From Paenibacillus sediminis (GTDB lineage Bacteria > Bacillota > Bacilli > Paenibacillales > Paenibacillaceae), in the NCBI RefSeq assembly GCF_017873765.1, contig NZ_JAGGKP010000004.1:124001-188000 (forward strand): a DNA stretch of 64,000 nt, given 5' to 3'. The stretch's first letter is position 1, and each line of letters opens with the position of its first letter. The notes beneath the pieces are model-generated. The model was not told where the DNA came from. It ran no database searches and saw only the letters and a program-made list of their open reading frames with translations. Of this stretch, positions 1 to 9,400 are shown piece by piece. The position numbers and the translations under genes are program-made.

Positions 1-333
1 CTCAACGTCGCCAGTATCCAGCATAATCATAGTTGGCGGGTTACCGGCTGCATACAATGCGGACGCGCGTTCAAATGGCGAACCTCCATTTGGAACCGCT
101 TGCACTTCAAGCGTAATATTAGGGTTATCTTCATGGAATGCTTTGGCAGCTTCTTCTAACTGCTGTTGAATTTCCCCTTTGGAGTTTAGAAGCGTAATTT
201 TCACATCTTTACCAGAGTTCGATCCTTCGGAAGAACCTTGATTACTGCTGCTCGCGGAATTGCCGCATGCTGAAACAATCATGACAACAAGAAGTGACAA
301 AACTAGTAATTGAATACCTTTAAACCGCTTCAC
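1..333 (-). CDS. Sugar ABC transporter substrate-binding lipoprotein (N-terminal part)
   Basis: The first 111 codons of an extracellular solute-binding protein; the gene runs off the left edge. Translation from the GTG at 333 gives a basic start (MKRFKG), a hydrophobic segment and a lipobox ending VSAC, so the protein should be cut and lipidated at that Cys and held on the outer face of the membrane. A Ser/Asn/Gly-rich linker follows, then KITLLNSKGEI, typical of family 1 solute-binding domains. A GGGGG ribosome site lies 7 bases upstream of the GTG. A cre-like operator and the neighbouring LacI gene point to regulated sugar uptake; the sugar cannot be read from this fragment. Confidence 0.85.
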   Translation of the reverse strand, partial: MKRFKGIQLLVLSLLVVMIVSACGNSASSSNQGSSEGSNSGKDVKITLLNSKGEIQQQLEEAAKAFHEDNPNITLEVQAVPNGGSPFERASALYAAGNPPTMIMLDTGDVE

Positions 334-364
334 TTGTATTCCCCCATTTGAGTTCATAATAAAT

Positions 365-378
365 TTAAATCGCTTTCA
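365..378 (-). promoter_or_regulatory. cre/LacI-type operator
   Basis: The minus strand reads TGAAAGCGATTTAA, matching the cre consensus TGWAANCGNTNWCA at 13 of 14 positions. It lies just downstream of the -10 box, where CcpA or the neighbouring LacI-family protein would block transcription. Which protein binds is inference. Confidence 0.55.
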
Positions 379-384
379 TTTCGG

Positions 385-414
385 ATTATATGTCAATCGT
401 TTATCATATGTCAA
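385..414 (-). promoter_or_regulatory. Sigma-A promoter of the solute-binding protein gene
   Basis: On the minus strand TTGACA (409-414) and TATAAT (385-390) are separated by exactly 18 bases, upstream of the lipoprotein gene. The stretch 390-440 also holds three imperfect copies of ATGTYAATCSTTT, which may bind a further regulator. Confidence 0.75.
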
Positions 415-451
415 TCCTTTGACATGTTAATCGTTTCACATATTTTTTATT

Positions 452-494
452 AAAAAAAGCCAATCCCATATATGAAGAACAGGATTGGTTTTTC
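452..494 (-). terminator. Rho-independent terminator after the LacI gene
   Basis: CCAATCC pairs with GGATTGG around a short loop. On the minus strand the stem is followed by a run of seven T residues, directly behind the LacI stop codon. Confidence 0.8.
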
Positions 495-512
495 CGATAT
501 CTCGTAAAAAAA

Positions 513-1490
513 TTACGTCGTTTGGCGTTCCACGAGTTCGACCGGCAATAAGTTCTCCGTTTCAAACGGCTCGCCTTCAAGCTGTTTACGAATCAGTTCT
601 ACCGCGAGTCGGCCGATCTCTTCAATCGGTTGTTTGATCGAAGTAAGCTCCGGTGTCAGCCAAGAGGCAGCATTTACATCATCGTAGCCAATAATGCGGA
701 CATCCCTCGGAATTGTCTTCCCAGCTTTCATGCATTCTTTTACCGCAAAAGCGGCAATGATGTCACTTGTGGCGAAGATACCATCGACATTTGGATGCTC
801 CTCAAGCAATCTACGAATAATGCGCTCATACTGCTCTTGATCGAATACATTCATATCCGTTTGAATAATGACATGCTCCACTCCATGCTTGGTCACGACA
901 TCACGGAAAGCATCGCTTCTCTGATTAGCAAGAAGATTTAGCTCCAAGTTGCCGCAAATGTGCGCAATTTTCCGGCATCCCTTGCTGACCAAAAGCTCAG
1001 TGGCGAGCTCTCCCCCTCGGTAGTTCTCCGAGGAGATGAATGGAATCTCATCATCAATTTTACGATCGATCGTCACAATCGGCGAGTGCACATTTCGGTA
1101 CTCATCTACTTCCAGTGTATGGCTGCCCATGATGATGCCATCCACTCGATTTCGTCTCAGCATTTCGGTGTACACTTTTTCCTTCCCCGGATCCAAATGA
1201 GAGTTGCAAAGAAGCACCTTGAACCCGTATTGGTAAGCGTAATATTCAACATGACGAGCAAGCTCGCTGAAAAAAGGATGGGAAACACTAGGAATAATAA
1301 GACCAATAATATGGGACTGCTTACGCAACAAAGAACGAGCAATTTCATTCGGTTGGTAGCCTAACTCTTCCATCGTTTCGTACACTTTCTTCCGTGTTGC
1401 CTCGCTGATATACCCCCGATTGTTAAGCACTCTAGATACCGTTGTGACAGACACACCCGCTTTTAATGCCACATCATTAATTGTAGCCAT
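513..1490 (-). CDS. LacI-family transcriptional regulator
   Basis: A 325-residue repressor of usual family length. Residues 1-50 form the LacI helix-turn-helix (TINDVALKAGVSVTTVSRVLNN, with the hinge helix region GYQPNEIARSL); residues 60-325 form a periplasmic-binding-protein-like effector domain (GLIIPSVSHPFFSEL, VDGIIMGS, DGIFATSDIIA, IIGYDD). Such proteins bind palindromes centred on CG and release on binding a sugar. A GAGG ribosome site lies 8 bases before the ATG. The next gene downstream is the sugar-binding lipoprotein, whose promoter has a LacI/cre-like operator, so it probably controls that transporter. The ligand is unknown. Confidence 0.9.
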   Translation of the reverse strand: MATINDVALKAGVSVTTVSRVLNNRGYISEATRKKVYETMEELGYQPNEIARSLLRKQSHIIGLIIPSVSHPFFSELARHVEYYAYQYGFKVLLCNSHLDPGKEKVYTEMLRRNRVDGIIMGSHTLEVDEYRNVHSPIVTIDRKIDDEIPFISSENYRGGELATELLVSKGCRKIAHICGNLELNLLANQRSDAFRDVVTKHGVEHVIIQTDMNVFDQEQYERIIRRLLEEHPNVDGIFATSDIIAAFAVKECMKAGKTIPRDVRIIGYDDVNAASWLTPELTSIKQPIEEIGRLAVELIRKQLEGEPFETENLLPVELVERQTT

Positions 1491-1601
1491 AAGAATAACC
1501 TCATCCAGAATTGGTATGATACAAACAAACTATACTAAATCTCCCCTGTATAAACAAGCATTCTATTATGCTGCAAGTCGTTATTATTGGCAATGTTGAA
1601 C

Positions 1602-2465
1602 TTAGAAAAAGACTCGTCCGATGTCGTACGTACTGTTATTTTCGCGGTAAGCGGCAGGGGGAATGCCCATGTGCTTTCTAAACACTTTGCCAAAATAATT
1701 AGCGTTCGAAAATCCGGTTCGCCTAGCGATTGTCTCCAAATTATCATTTGTAGATAGAAGCAGCTTCACAGCATGCGTAAGACGCACTTCGTTCAAATAG
1801 CGAACAGGCGTCACCCCGAGCCTGCTCTCATAATCTCTAGTGAGATGAAATTTAGATATCCCTGCGACCTCTGCCATTTCCTTCAACCCGATCGGCTCTG
1901 CATAATGCATTTCAATAAACTTCTTGCATCGTTCAATCTTTGGAGGCAGCGGCTTACTCCTTTGCTTGGTCACATATTTACTCAGTTCCATAACGAACTG
2001 ATATGCGAAGCTAGAGCACTGATACACGTCATTCATCTCATCGCGTGCTGCCATTTCGTATATTTGCCAGCCCAGCTTCATCAGCTCAGAGTCAGAAGAG
2101 ACCTGAAAGACCGGCGCGGACATCGTAAGAAGCTGTCTCCAATAAGGAAGTGCATCTTTAGACAACTCAAGATACAATAGTTCCCACTCCTCAGATGAAG
2201 ACGGAAGACAGTAGCAATGTTCTCCGGGGATATCGACGATAAACGCATCGCCCGGTTTAAGCGTATATGTAGTCCCTTGAATCTCAATTTCTCCCTGCCC
2301 ACTAATGGTGTACTGGAACAAGCAATACTCTCCCGGCCTGTTTCTGCCATTCCATATATAATCTTGTGAAGTAACCCGTTGCCAACCGATTCCCTTAAGC
2401 ATAAGCATCGGAATAGGCGTAACAAATTGGAACCCGACGGATGTATGAGGCATTGATGACAGCAA
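1602..2465 (-). CDS. AraC-family regulator, divergent from the alpha-galactosidase
   Basis: An N-terminal cupin-like sensor (about residues 15-160, including PGEYCLFQYTISGQGEIEI and PGDAFIVDIPGEH) and a C-terminal double helix-turn-helix (about 195-285, with AEVAGISKFHLTRDY and ARRTGFSNANYFGKVFRK) show an AraC/XylS activator of the MsmR/RafR kind. I place the start at a TTG at 2465, eight bases after GGGAGGG; ATG 2453 is the alternative, and an in-frame ATG at 2546 would overrun the divergent promoter region. It is transcribed away from the GH36 gene, so it most likely activates that gene in response to an alpha-galactoside. No terminator was identified before the LacI gene. Confidence 0.88.
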   Translation of the reverse strand: MLSSMPHTSVGFQFVTPIPMLMLKGIGWQRVTSQDYIWNGRNRPGEYCLFQYTISGQGEIEIQGTTYTLKPGDAFIVDIPGEHCYCLPSSSEEWELLYLELSKDALPYWRQLLTMSAPVFQVSSDSELMKLGWQIYEMAARDEMNDVYQCSSFAYQFVMELSKYVTKQRSKPLPPKIERCKKFIEMHYAEPIGLKEMAEVAGISKFHLTRDYESRLGVTPVRYLNEVRLTHAVKLLLSTNDNLETIARRTGFSNANYFGKVFRKHMGIPPAAYRENNSTYDIGRVFF

Positions 2466-2608
2466 TATATTACCCTCCCGATTTACTTTTTTACTCTTGT
2501 ACCCTAAGAACAGTGCAACTATTCTTAAGCTAAAAGGTGATTCCAATCATCAATATTGTACCTCATTTATTTATGATTCTAAATAGTTCAGGAGGTCGTA
2601 AATCAACT

Positions 2609-4804
2609 ATGAAAATTGAATTTGACGCGGAACAAAAGATCTTTCATCTGCAAAGTAAAAATACAAGTTATGTCATGCAAGTCATTCGGGACGGGTACCT
2701 AACCCACCTGTACTGGGGAAAAAGAATACATACATATCGCCAAAGCAACCCGCTGCGCTTTATCGACCGGGGGTTCTCACCAAATCCTGATCCAGATGAC
2801 CGCACATTCTCTCTGGATACGATACCTCAAGAATATCCTGCCTACGGAAATGGGGACTTCAGAATGCCAGCATACCAAGTCCAGCTGGGTAATGGATCGA
2901 CGGTTACTGATTTCCGTTACAAGGAACATCGCATCTACGAAGGGAAACCTGCGCTTGAAGGTTTGCCCGCCACTTACGTAGAACATAACGATGAAGCGAA
3001 GACGCTCGAAATCATCGTAGAAGACAGTGTCACTGGTCTAACTGCAACGTTAATGTACACGGTATTCCGTGATTTTGACGCGATCACAAGATCGGTACGG
3101 TTCCATAATCAAGGTACTGAACCTATTAAGCTGCTTCGCGCTCTTAGTGCCAGTGTGGACTTCCGTGATCATGAATACGACTTGTTAACCCTGTACGGTG
3201 CGCATATTAACGAACGCAATATTGCTAGACGCCCTATCGTGCCGGGTCTTCAAGGTGTGGACAGCCGCCGAGGCGCGAGCAGCGCTCAGCAAAATCCGTT
3301 CTTCGCCCTGCTTCGTAAAGGATCGGATGAGCATCAAGGTGAAGTCTTCGCGTTCAGTCTCGTATACAGCGGCAACTTTCATGCACAGGTTGAAGTGGAT
3401 CAGTTCCTAACGACAAGAGCATCCATCGGTCTTAACCCGTTCGATTTCTCATGGCTGCTCGCGCCAGGTGAACAATTCCAAACACCAGAAGCGGTTATGG
3501 TGTACAGTTCACAAGGCATAAACGATATGTCGCTAACCTATAACCGTTTGTACCGCACTCGCCTTAGCAGAGGTAAATTCCGCGACCAAGTACGGCCTAT
3601 TCTAATCAACAATTGGGAAGCGACTTACTTTGATTTTAACGCTGATAAAATTGAGCAAATTGCTAAGCAAGGTCAAGAGCTCGGCATCGAGCTGTTCGTG
3701 CTGGATGACGGCTGGTTCGGTAAAAGAGATGATGACAAGAGCTCGCTTGGCGATTGGGTAGTCGATCGCCATAAACTCCCGAATGGTCTAGATGATCTTG
3801 CCCGCCGTGTCCGTAATATGGGTATGGAGTTCGGCTTATGGTTCGAGCCCGAGATGATTTCTGAAGACAGCAACTTGTATCGCGCGCATCCCGATTGGTG
3901 CTTGCACGTGCCGAACCGTCCGGCAACATTAGGCCGCAATCAACTTATTCTCGACCTATCTCGCAAAGAAGTGTGCGACTATATCATAGAAGCTGTCTCG
4001 TCTGTGCTGTCCAGCGCGCCGATCAGTTACGTCAAATGGGACATGAACCGTCATATGACGGAAATCGGATCCGCTGCTCTTCCTCCGGAAAGACAGCGGG
4101 AAACGGCACACCGGTACATGCTTGGGCTATATCGAGTCATGGAAGAAATTATAAGCAGATTCCCTGACATTCTGTTCGAGAGCTGCTCCGGCGGCGGCGG
4201 ACGCTTCGACCCCGGCATGCTCTACTACATGCCTCAGACGTGGACCAGCGACAATACAGATGCTGTAAGCAGGTTAAAAATTCAATACGGAACAAGCCTT
4301 GTATATCCAGTGAGTTCGATGGGTGCTCATGTATCAACGGTTCCGAATCACCAAGTCCATCGTGTAACCTCGCTTGATATTCGCGGACACGTAGCTATGT
4401 CAGGCAATTTCGGATATGAGCTTGATTTGACGAAATTGACGGAAGAAGAGAAGAAGACGGTGAAGGAGCAGGTGAAGCTCTACAAAGAAATTCGCCCGCT
4501 TATTCAATTCGGCGACTTTTACCGCATTCTAAGTCCGTTCGAAGGGAACGAGACAGCTTGGGCATTCGTATCCCAGGATCAAGCTGAAGCTGTGCTCTGT
4601 TATTTCAAAGTGTTGTCCCAGCCAGCCGAGCCTGTACGAATATTGAAATGCAGAGGACTAAATCCTGACTTTCTGTATCAGCATCTAGATACAGGGGAAG
4701 TATTCGGTGGTGATGAGCTGATGAACGCAGGTCTTACAATCCCAGAGCTCAAGGGTGATTTTACGAGCCTCCTATTGAGATTTAAAAAGGTCGGCGAGGC
4801 GTAA
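2609..4804 (+). CDS. GH36 alpha-galactosidase
   Basis: A 731-residue retaining alpha-galactosidase that removes terminal alpha-galactosyl groups from melibiose, raffinose or stachyose. The N-terminal beta-supersandwich is followed by a TIM barrel with LFVLDDGWFG, the nucleophile Asp in VKWDMNRH and the acid/base Asp in TSDNTDA. Counting from ATG 2609 these are D478 and D548, the numbers known for Geobacillus AgaA, which supports this start over the in-frame ATG at 2537; an AGGAGG site also lies upstream of 2609. No signal peptide is visible, so it should act in the cytoplasm on imported sugars. The divergent AraC gene is the likely regulator. Confidence 0.95.
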   Translation: MKIEFDAEQKIFHLQSKNTSYVMQVIRDGYLTHLYWGKRIHTYRQSNPLRFIDRGFSPNPDPDDRTFSLDTIPQEYPAYGNGDFRMPAYQVQLGNGSTVTDFRYKEHRIYEGKPALEGLPATYVEHNDEAKTLEIIVEDSVTGLTATLMYTVFRDFDAITRSVRFHNQGTEPIKLLRALSASVDFRDHEYDLLTLYGAHINERNIARRPIVPGLQGVDSRRGASSAQQNPFFALLRKGSDEHQGEVFAFSLVYSGNFHAQVEVDQFLTTRASIGLNPFDFSWLLAPGEQFQTPEAVMVYSSQGINDMSLTYNRLYRTRLSRGKFRDQVRPILINNWEATYFDFNADKIEQIAKQGQELGIELFVLDDGWFGKRDDDKSSLGDWVVDRHKLPNGLDDLARRVRNMGMEFGLWFEPEMISEDSNLYRAHPDWCLHVPNRPATLGRNQLILDLSRKEVCDYIIEAVSSVLSSAPISYVKWDMNRHMTEIGSAALPPERQRETAHRYMLGLYRVMEEIISRFPDILFESCSGGGGRFDPGMLYYMPQTWTSDNTDAVSRLKIQYGTSLVYPVSSMGAHVSTVPNHQVHRVTSLDIRGHVAMSGNFGYELDLTKLTEEEKKTVKEQVKLYKEIRPLIQFGDFYRILSPFEGNETAWAFVSQDQAEAVLCYFKVLSQPAEPVRILKCRGLNPDFLYQHLDTGEVFGGDELMNAGLTIPELKGDFTSLLLRFKKVGEA

Positions 4805-4833
4805 TCGCCCATGTTGAACCGTTTTATATTTAA

Positions 4834-5100
4834 TATTTTCCATGGACAACAAAACGATCTTATAAGGGGACTAGGATTGCCGTTTCTTTACTAGTACTCG
4901 CTGCCGTTATTTTAGTTTCTAGTTATGTGTACAAATCAGTTGGAGGCTCTCTGCCTGTTGTTCGGAAATAATTTACTCATAATATGACATCTCTGATGCT
5001 CGTCGATGAAACAGGCAATATTCGAAAAATATACAAAATGGGCGAAGAGATGGACAATGATGCGATTGTCAAAGACATTTCCTCTTTGATCAGTCAATAG
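4834..5100 (+). pseudogene. Remnant of a SCO1/SenC-like copper chaperone gene
   Basis: One frame encodes a hydrophobic anchor (TRIAVSLLVLAAVILVSSYV) ending in a TAA stop at 4969. The same frame then continues FTHNMTSLMLVDETGNIRK...IYKMGEE and stops at 5100. The second piece resembles the C-terminus of SCO1/YpmQ proteins, in which a conserved His precedes a FLVD-x-x-G-x-I strand. The central thioredoxin-like part with the CxxxC motif is missing, and no start codon is present. I read it as an internal-deletion relic of an anchored cytochrome oxidase assembly protein; family assignment rests on short motifs. Confidence 0.55.
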
Positions 5101-5192
5101 CTCAAGCCTTCTTATCTCATACATAAGAAAAAAAATGCTCGAATGACTCCATTTCATGTATAATAAAGAAATATGATCACGAATGGAGGAGT

Positions 5193-5411
5193 ATGATGAC
5201 TCGTTATCTTTTTGAATATAAAATTGTTTCGACAGGATATGTAAGTGAATTTAGTCATGTCGCGGAATCAGAAGAAAAGGCAAAAGAAGAAATTCGTGCT
5301 AGAATTGCCGATATTGAGTTTGTTGAAGAGTCTGACGTTGTAGTCGGTAAACTGATCAAAACGTTAGATGCGACAAATCGCTATTATGAATGTGAAGGCT
5401 GTAGCGCCTAA
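5193..5411 (+). CDS. Small hypothetical protein
   Basis: A 72-residue acidic protein with no signal peptide or membrane segment. It starts MMTRYLFEYKI, has a charged, probably helical middle (ESEEKAKEEIRARIADIEF) and ends with two cysteines in ECEGCSA. A GGAGG site lies close upstream of the double ATG, so translation could begin at 5193 or 5196. A strong terminator follows. It is a single-gene unit; I do not recognise the family. Confidence 0.6.
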   Translation: MMTRYLFEYKIVSTGYVSEFSHVAESEEKAKEEIRARIADIEFVEESDVVVGKLIKTLDATNRYYECEGCSA

Positions 5412-5420
5412 TTTTTGATT

Positions 5421-5473
5421 AGATGAGTAATGCAAAGTACCAGAATACAAATTGCGTTGCTCATCTTTTTTTG
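5421..5473 (+). terminator. Rho-independent terminator
   Basis: AGATGAGTAATGCA pairs with TGCGTTGCTCATCT, followed by seven T residues; it lies right after the small gene ending at 5411. Confidence 0.85.
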
Positions 5474-5494
5474 TATTCAGCAATGTGTCATAAG

Positions 5495-5917
5495 TTACCC
5501 TAAAGCGACAAGAATTGCACCTATTGCAATGAGTCCGATCCCTATCCCTCCTAAAAGACTGATTTTCTCGCCTAAAATAATGACAGCTGCAATTGCCGCA
5601 ATCACAACGCTAAGCTTGTCAACAGGAGCCACTTGAGATACTTTTCCGTACTTTAATGCTAAAAAATAAAAGATCCATGAAGTAGCCCCTGCAACACCGG
5701 TTAATGAGATATAAAAAAACGCTTTTTTGTCCTCAAAGATAGAAGGTATTTTGTGCAAATTCCCTTGGAAAGCAACTACTGCAAATAAAAAAAGGGTCAT
5801 GATGACCGAACGAACAGCAGTAGCTGTATTGGCATCGACATCTTTTAATCCCATTTTCCCAAAGATACCAACCATTGCAGCTGCCGCTGCAGATAAAAGG
5901 GCGTAAATTAGCCACAT
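5495..5917 (-). CDS. Half-size EamA/DMT membrane transporter
   Basis: About 140 residues with four to five hydrophobic helices, matching a single EamA repeat rather than the usual ten-helix double form (MWLIYALLSAAAAAMVGIFG, GVAGATSWIFYFLALKYG, IAAIAAVIILGE, GGIGIGLIAIGAILVALG). Half-size DMT proteins are known to work as dimers. ATG 5917 is preferred because GGAG lies 10 bases upstream; a TTG two codons earlier is less likely. No substrate can be inferred; it sits alone between a convergent small gene and a degraded region. Confidence 0.8.
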   Translation of the reverse strand: MWLIYALLSAAAAAMVGIFGKMGLKDVDANTATAVRSVIMTLFLFAVVAFQGNLHKIPSIFEDKKAFFYISLTGVAGATSWIFYFLALKYGKVSQVAPVDKLSVVIAAIAAVIILGEKISLLGGIGIGLIAIGAILVALG

Positions 5918-6069
5918 GAACAAAGCACTCCTTTTGTTTTCTTAAAAATTATTATATGTTTTTTTGTTTATTCTAACTGTAATAATTATCTATCTGCATT
6001 ATCAATTATCCTTTTTAAGGGTAGCGTCAATATTTTTGTGTAAATGGAAAAGTAATTTGAGCTACGGAT

Positions 6070-6310
6070 TTACTTAATTAATTCTCTTAATTCGTCTGTC
6101 ATTTGCTGGGCTAACTCAGGTCTGCCATGAAATTGAGCTGGAGTATTCTGAAAAAGCTGGATCTGCCATTGCTATAGCGCGCAAAATCGCTGCGTCAGAA
6201 CCTAGAAAATGTACACCTTTCACTTTGGTTACATATGGAGCAGAGTTGTTGATATAAGGCACGAATTTCATTGGATTCAGAAGACTTCGTTATTAGTTCC
6301 TCCTAATAAA
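6070..6310 (-). pseudogene. Degraded NTF2-like (SgcJ/EcaC type) gene
   Basis: On the minus strand one frame ends WQIQLFQNTPAQFHGRPEL...LRELIK, like the C-terminus of SgcJ/EcaC NTF2-like proteins. A second frame just upstream reads PYVTKVKGVHFLGSDAAIL and RAIAMADPAFSEY. The two frames are interrupted by a stop and do not join, and no start with ribosome site is seen. The reading as an inactivated small-fold enzyme is moderately safe; the exact family is less so. Confidence 0.4.
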
Positions 6311-6421
6311 GGTTGATGTGTACCTATTCCTCTTATGGTTACAAATTCATTTTAAACTACAGCTGTGTGTTTCTCCAAAAAAATCTAGATCGAAAATGAC
6401 CATCATCAAGAGACGAACAAG

Positions 6422-6456
6422 AAAGAGTGCCGAGGAGGAAATCCTCAGCACTCTTC
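6422..6456 (-). terminator. Hairpin downstream of the large glycosidase gene
   Basis: AGAGTGC and GAGGA pair with TCCTC and GCACTCT. On the minus strand the stem is followed by a T-rich but interrupted tract, so it is a moderate terminator for the gene ending at 6490. Confidence 0.6.
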
Positions 6457-6489
6457 TTCATGACTCACAATCCGAATGACTTGGACTTG

Positions 6490-9400
6490 TTACATCAATG
6501 CCATCGAAGAACTGTCTCCATGGTCGCCATCATGGCCGTTATCATGAGCGTCATGATGATCGTCATCTCGGTCATGATCATGGATGCTGCCTCCGCGGCC
6601 GTTCTTGATCGTATATTTGAACTCAGAGACATCGCTGTGGTTCAAACCATTTTTGACTGTGATGGCCTTGATCGTCGTATCGTTACTTACTCGAATCGGA
6701 CCCGTGTATAACATACTTGATGTCGTAGGTACGGTGCCATCCGTCGTGTAGTAAATGGCTGCGCCTGACGTTTTGCTCGTGAGCTTCACTTTGATGTCGT
6801 TATTATATTTACCCGTATCTGGATCAGCCTTCGGTGCCGAGGCCGCTGCAGCGTAAAAAGAAACGAAGCTGCCTTCTAATCCTTGTTTCACTGTAATTGC
6901 GCGAATGACCTTCGACGGATTCACGATAATCGGAGCCCTGTACAGCGTGCTGTCTTTGGTCGGCAGCGTGCCGTCCAGCGTATAACGGATTTCAGCGCCT
7001 TCGGTATTGGCGGTTAGCGTTACGATTTGCTCGTCGCCCCGCTGACCGTCACGATCTGTAATGATCGGCGCCGCGGCTCTGCTCTCTGGAATGGAAGCCT
7101 CATCTGTAGGTTCAAGCTGGAACCAATCGAGGTTGAAGCCATCTCCATTATCGGTAAGTCTAATCGTTTGCTCACCTGCATCAAGGTGAACAACTGCGGT
7201 GGCATCCGTATAGTTCCCCCAGCCGCCCGTTCCAGGCAGGCTTGTTGTTGCTTGGGTCAGACCACTTGCTGCGAGCGAAACAGAAACGCCGCCTTGAGCA
7301 GTTGCATACCGATATTTCACAGTATAGTATCCTGTCTGTGGAACGGTAACTAGATAGTCAAGCGTAGTGCCAGCTGCCATATAACCGAGATTGGTTATAC
7401 CTCCATATTGAATGACGTTCTGACCTGCCTGAATGAAGCCCTCCGCTTCGACTTTCATCATACCGCCATTGTCAGGCAGACACGGGTATATCGGTTCGAA
7501 TACAAATTCCTTCATATCAAAGCCGCCAGCATTACCGAAAACTCTAATGATCTGTTCTCCTGCTTGAAGATTTAGTGGCAACCGTGCACCGACCCAGTCG
7601 TTCGAACCGTACTGGTATGGAATGCTAAATGATCCCATCGTCTGTCCGTCTGCCGATTTTAGCATAAATCCGCCGCCGTTCGGAGAAGCCACTTTCAATA
7701 TAGCGGCATATTTGCCTTGGACAGGAACGTTAATCTTGAAGTCTGCCCAATCACCAGCTCCGAAGCCTGAAATCTTCCCAGAGTCAGCTGAGACACCTGA
7801 CAACTGATAGTAATCTTCCCAAGTCACAGTGCCTGGTATGGAGACGGCCTCTGTTCTATGTCCAGTTCCTGTTAGCATGACTTTCCCTGAGAGCGGTTCG
7901 TCTCCTCGGGAATCTGAATAAGCCGTTAAAGGAACATTAACCGTGAGCGGCAGATTGCCGAAATACGGCGTATGATCCCATGCAAGCTCTACAGTAACTT
8001 CGTGCGGATTTACGTAGTTGATCTTCTTAATAGAGACACCTTTAACCGTCGCTTCTCCTGACAGGGTAATATCACTAACCTTCGTTTCATTAAAAGTTCC
8101 CCCATTAAGATGAACCGTAATGAGATGCCCATCTACACCGTAATCAAGCGTTTGAGGCGAGATCGTGAGTGATTCTGGATCGTCGACAGCTTTAATCATT
8201 ACAATTCCGTTCACGGCCGAATTGCCGTACACACTGTCGGTCACTGTTCCATAGACGCTGTCAGTTACCGTTGCAGCATAAACACTATTCGTTACTTTAC
8301 TGTAAACGGACACGGTAACTGTCGCTTTCATATCATAGTCAATATCAGCCGCTAAACCATGTTTCAAAGTAATTGCCGCGGTTTTGTCGTCCACAGGCTT
8401 CACATTGTCAATGCTTATTCCATCCATGCCGCTCACTTGCCAGCTATAATTGACAATACCGGACTCGAATGTTCCATTGATCAGCTGCATCTCTACGGTT
8501 GTACCGTCTTCTTGGCCTTCCTTCAATAGCTGACCGCCTTTTTGCACCAATGTCGTTCCAATCGCCATCCAATTTAGATTGAAAACATCCTTCGCATTTA
8601 GCCTGATCAAATAGGTGCCTTCTTTAAGATGTAGAGTTCCCTCAGCATTCACCCAATTACTGATGCCGGTTGAGCCTGTCAGCTCGCCCTTCGTAATGAG
8701 CGCACCTGACTCTCCTTCGGTCCATTCGATATGCACAGGACTGTTCGCGGCGGCATATCGGTACGTCACTGGATAGTCTCCTTCAGCAGGCACGGTAACT
8801 TTATACTCGGTCCAATCTCCCGCATTCGCAAAGAGGGCGCTAAGCTCTCCGCCATCCGTCCCCTCAATAGGCGCGGCCTTAACATTTGAAGATTTGTTGA
8901 AATCCTCTGCCTGAATCAAGCCAGGCACAGTATGATCAACATTCGCACCTTGGCTTGCTGCCACCCTGTTCCAGCGGTAAGTAGCCACTGATTTTGCGGG
9001 AAGTGACGCGGCGATTTGAGTGCCGTTACTGACAAGCTTGAACGTTTGCGCCTTATCTGTCTGGTTAATGACCACCGTCACGATCGTCTTTTTGTCCGGA
9101 CTCATGAAGGCAACGTTCGTAACCTTATCCTTCGACCCATAGTTGCTGTCGATGCGTACGTAACCTGGATCAACGAATTTCGTGTAATGACCTAGGAAGT
9201 AATATTCCGGAGTCAGCCAATAATTGTCGCGGTTCGAAGAATCCTGAATGAGCAGCGTCGGATCAGGCGTTCCAATCCATTGATGCGTATTTATGTCGCT
9301 GTCCAGCATGGCGACCCAGGAGTTATAGCTTCTCGCCCAATTGCGGAAATACTGGGCAATCCTGTCCGTACCTGTTGTCCCCCATACCGCACGTTCGGTC

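Noticed and set aside
8224..8307. CRISPR-like short repeats
   Set aside because: The repeats are in frame inside a large gene, too short, and have no spacers or cas genes nearby.
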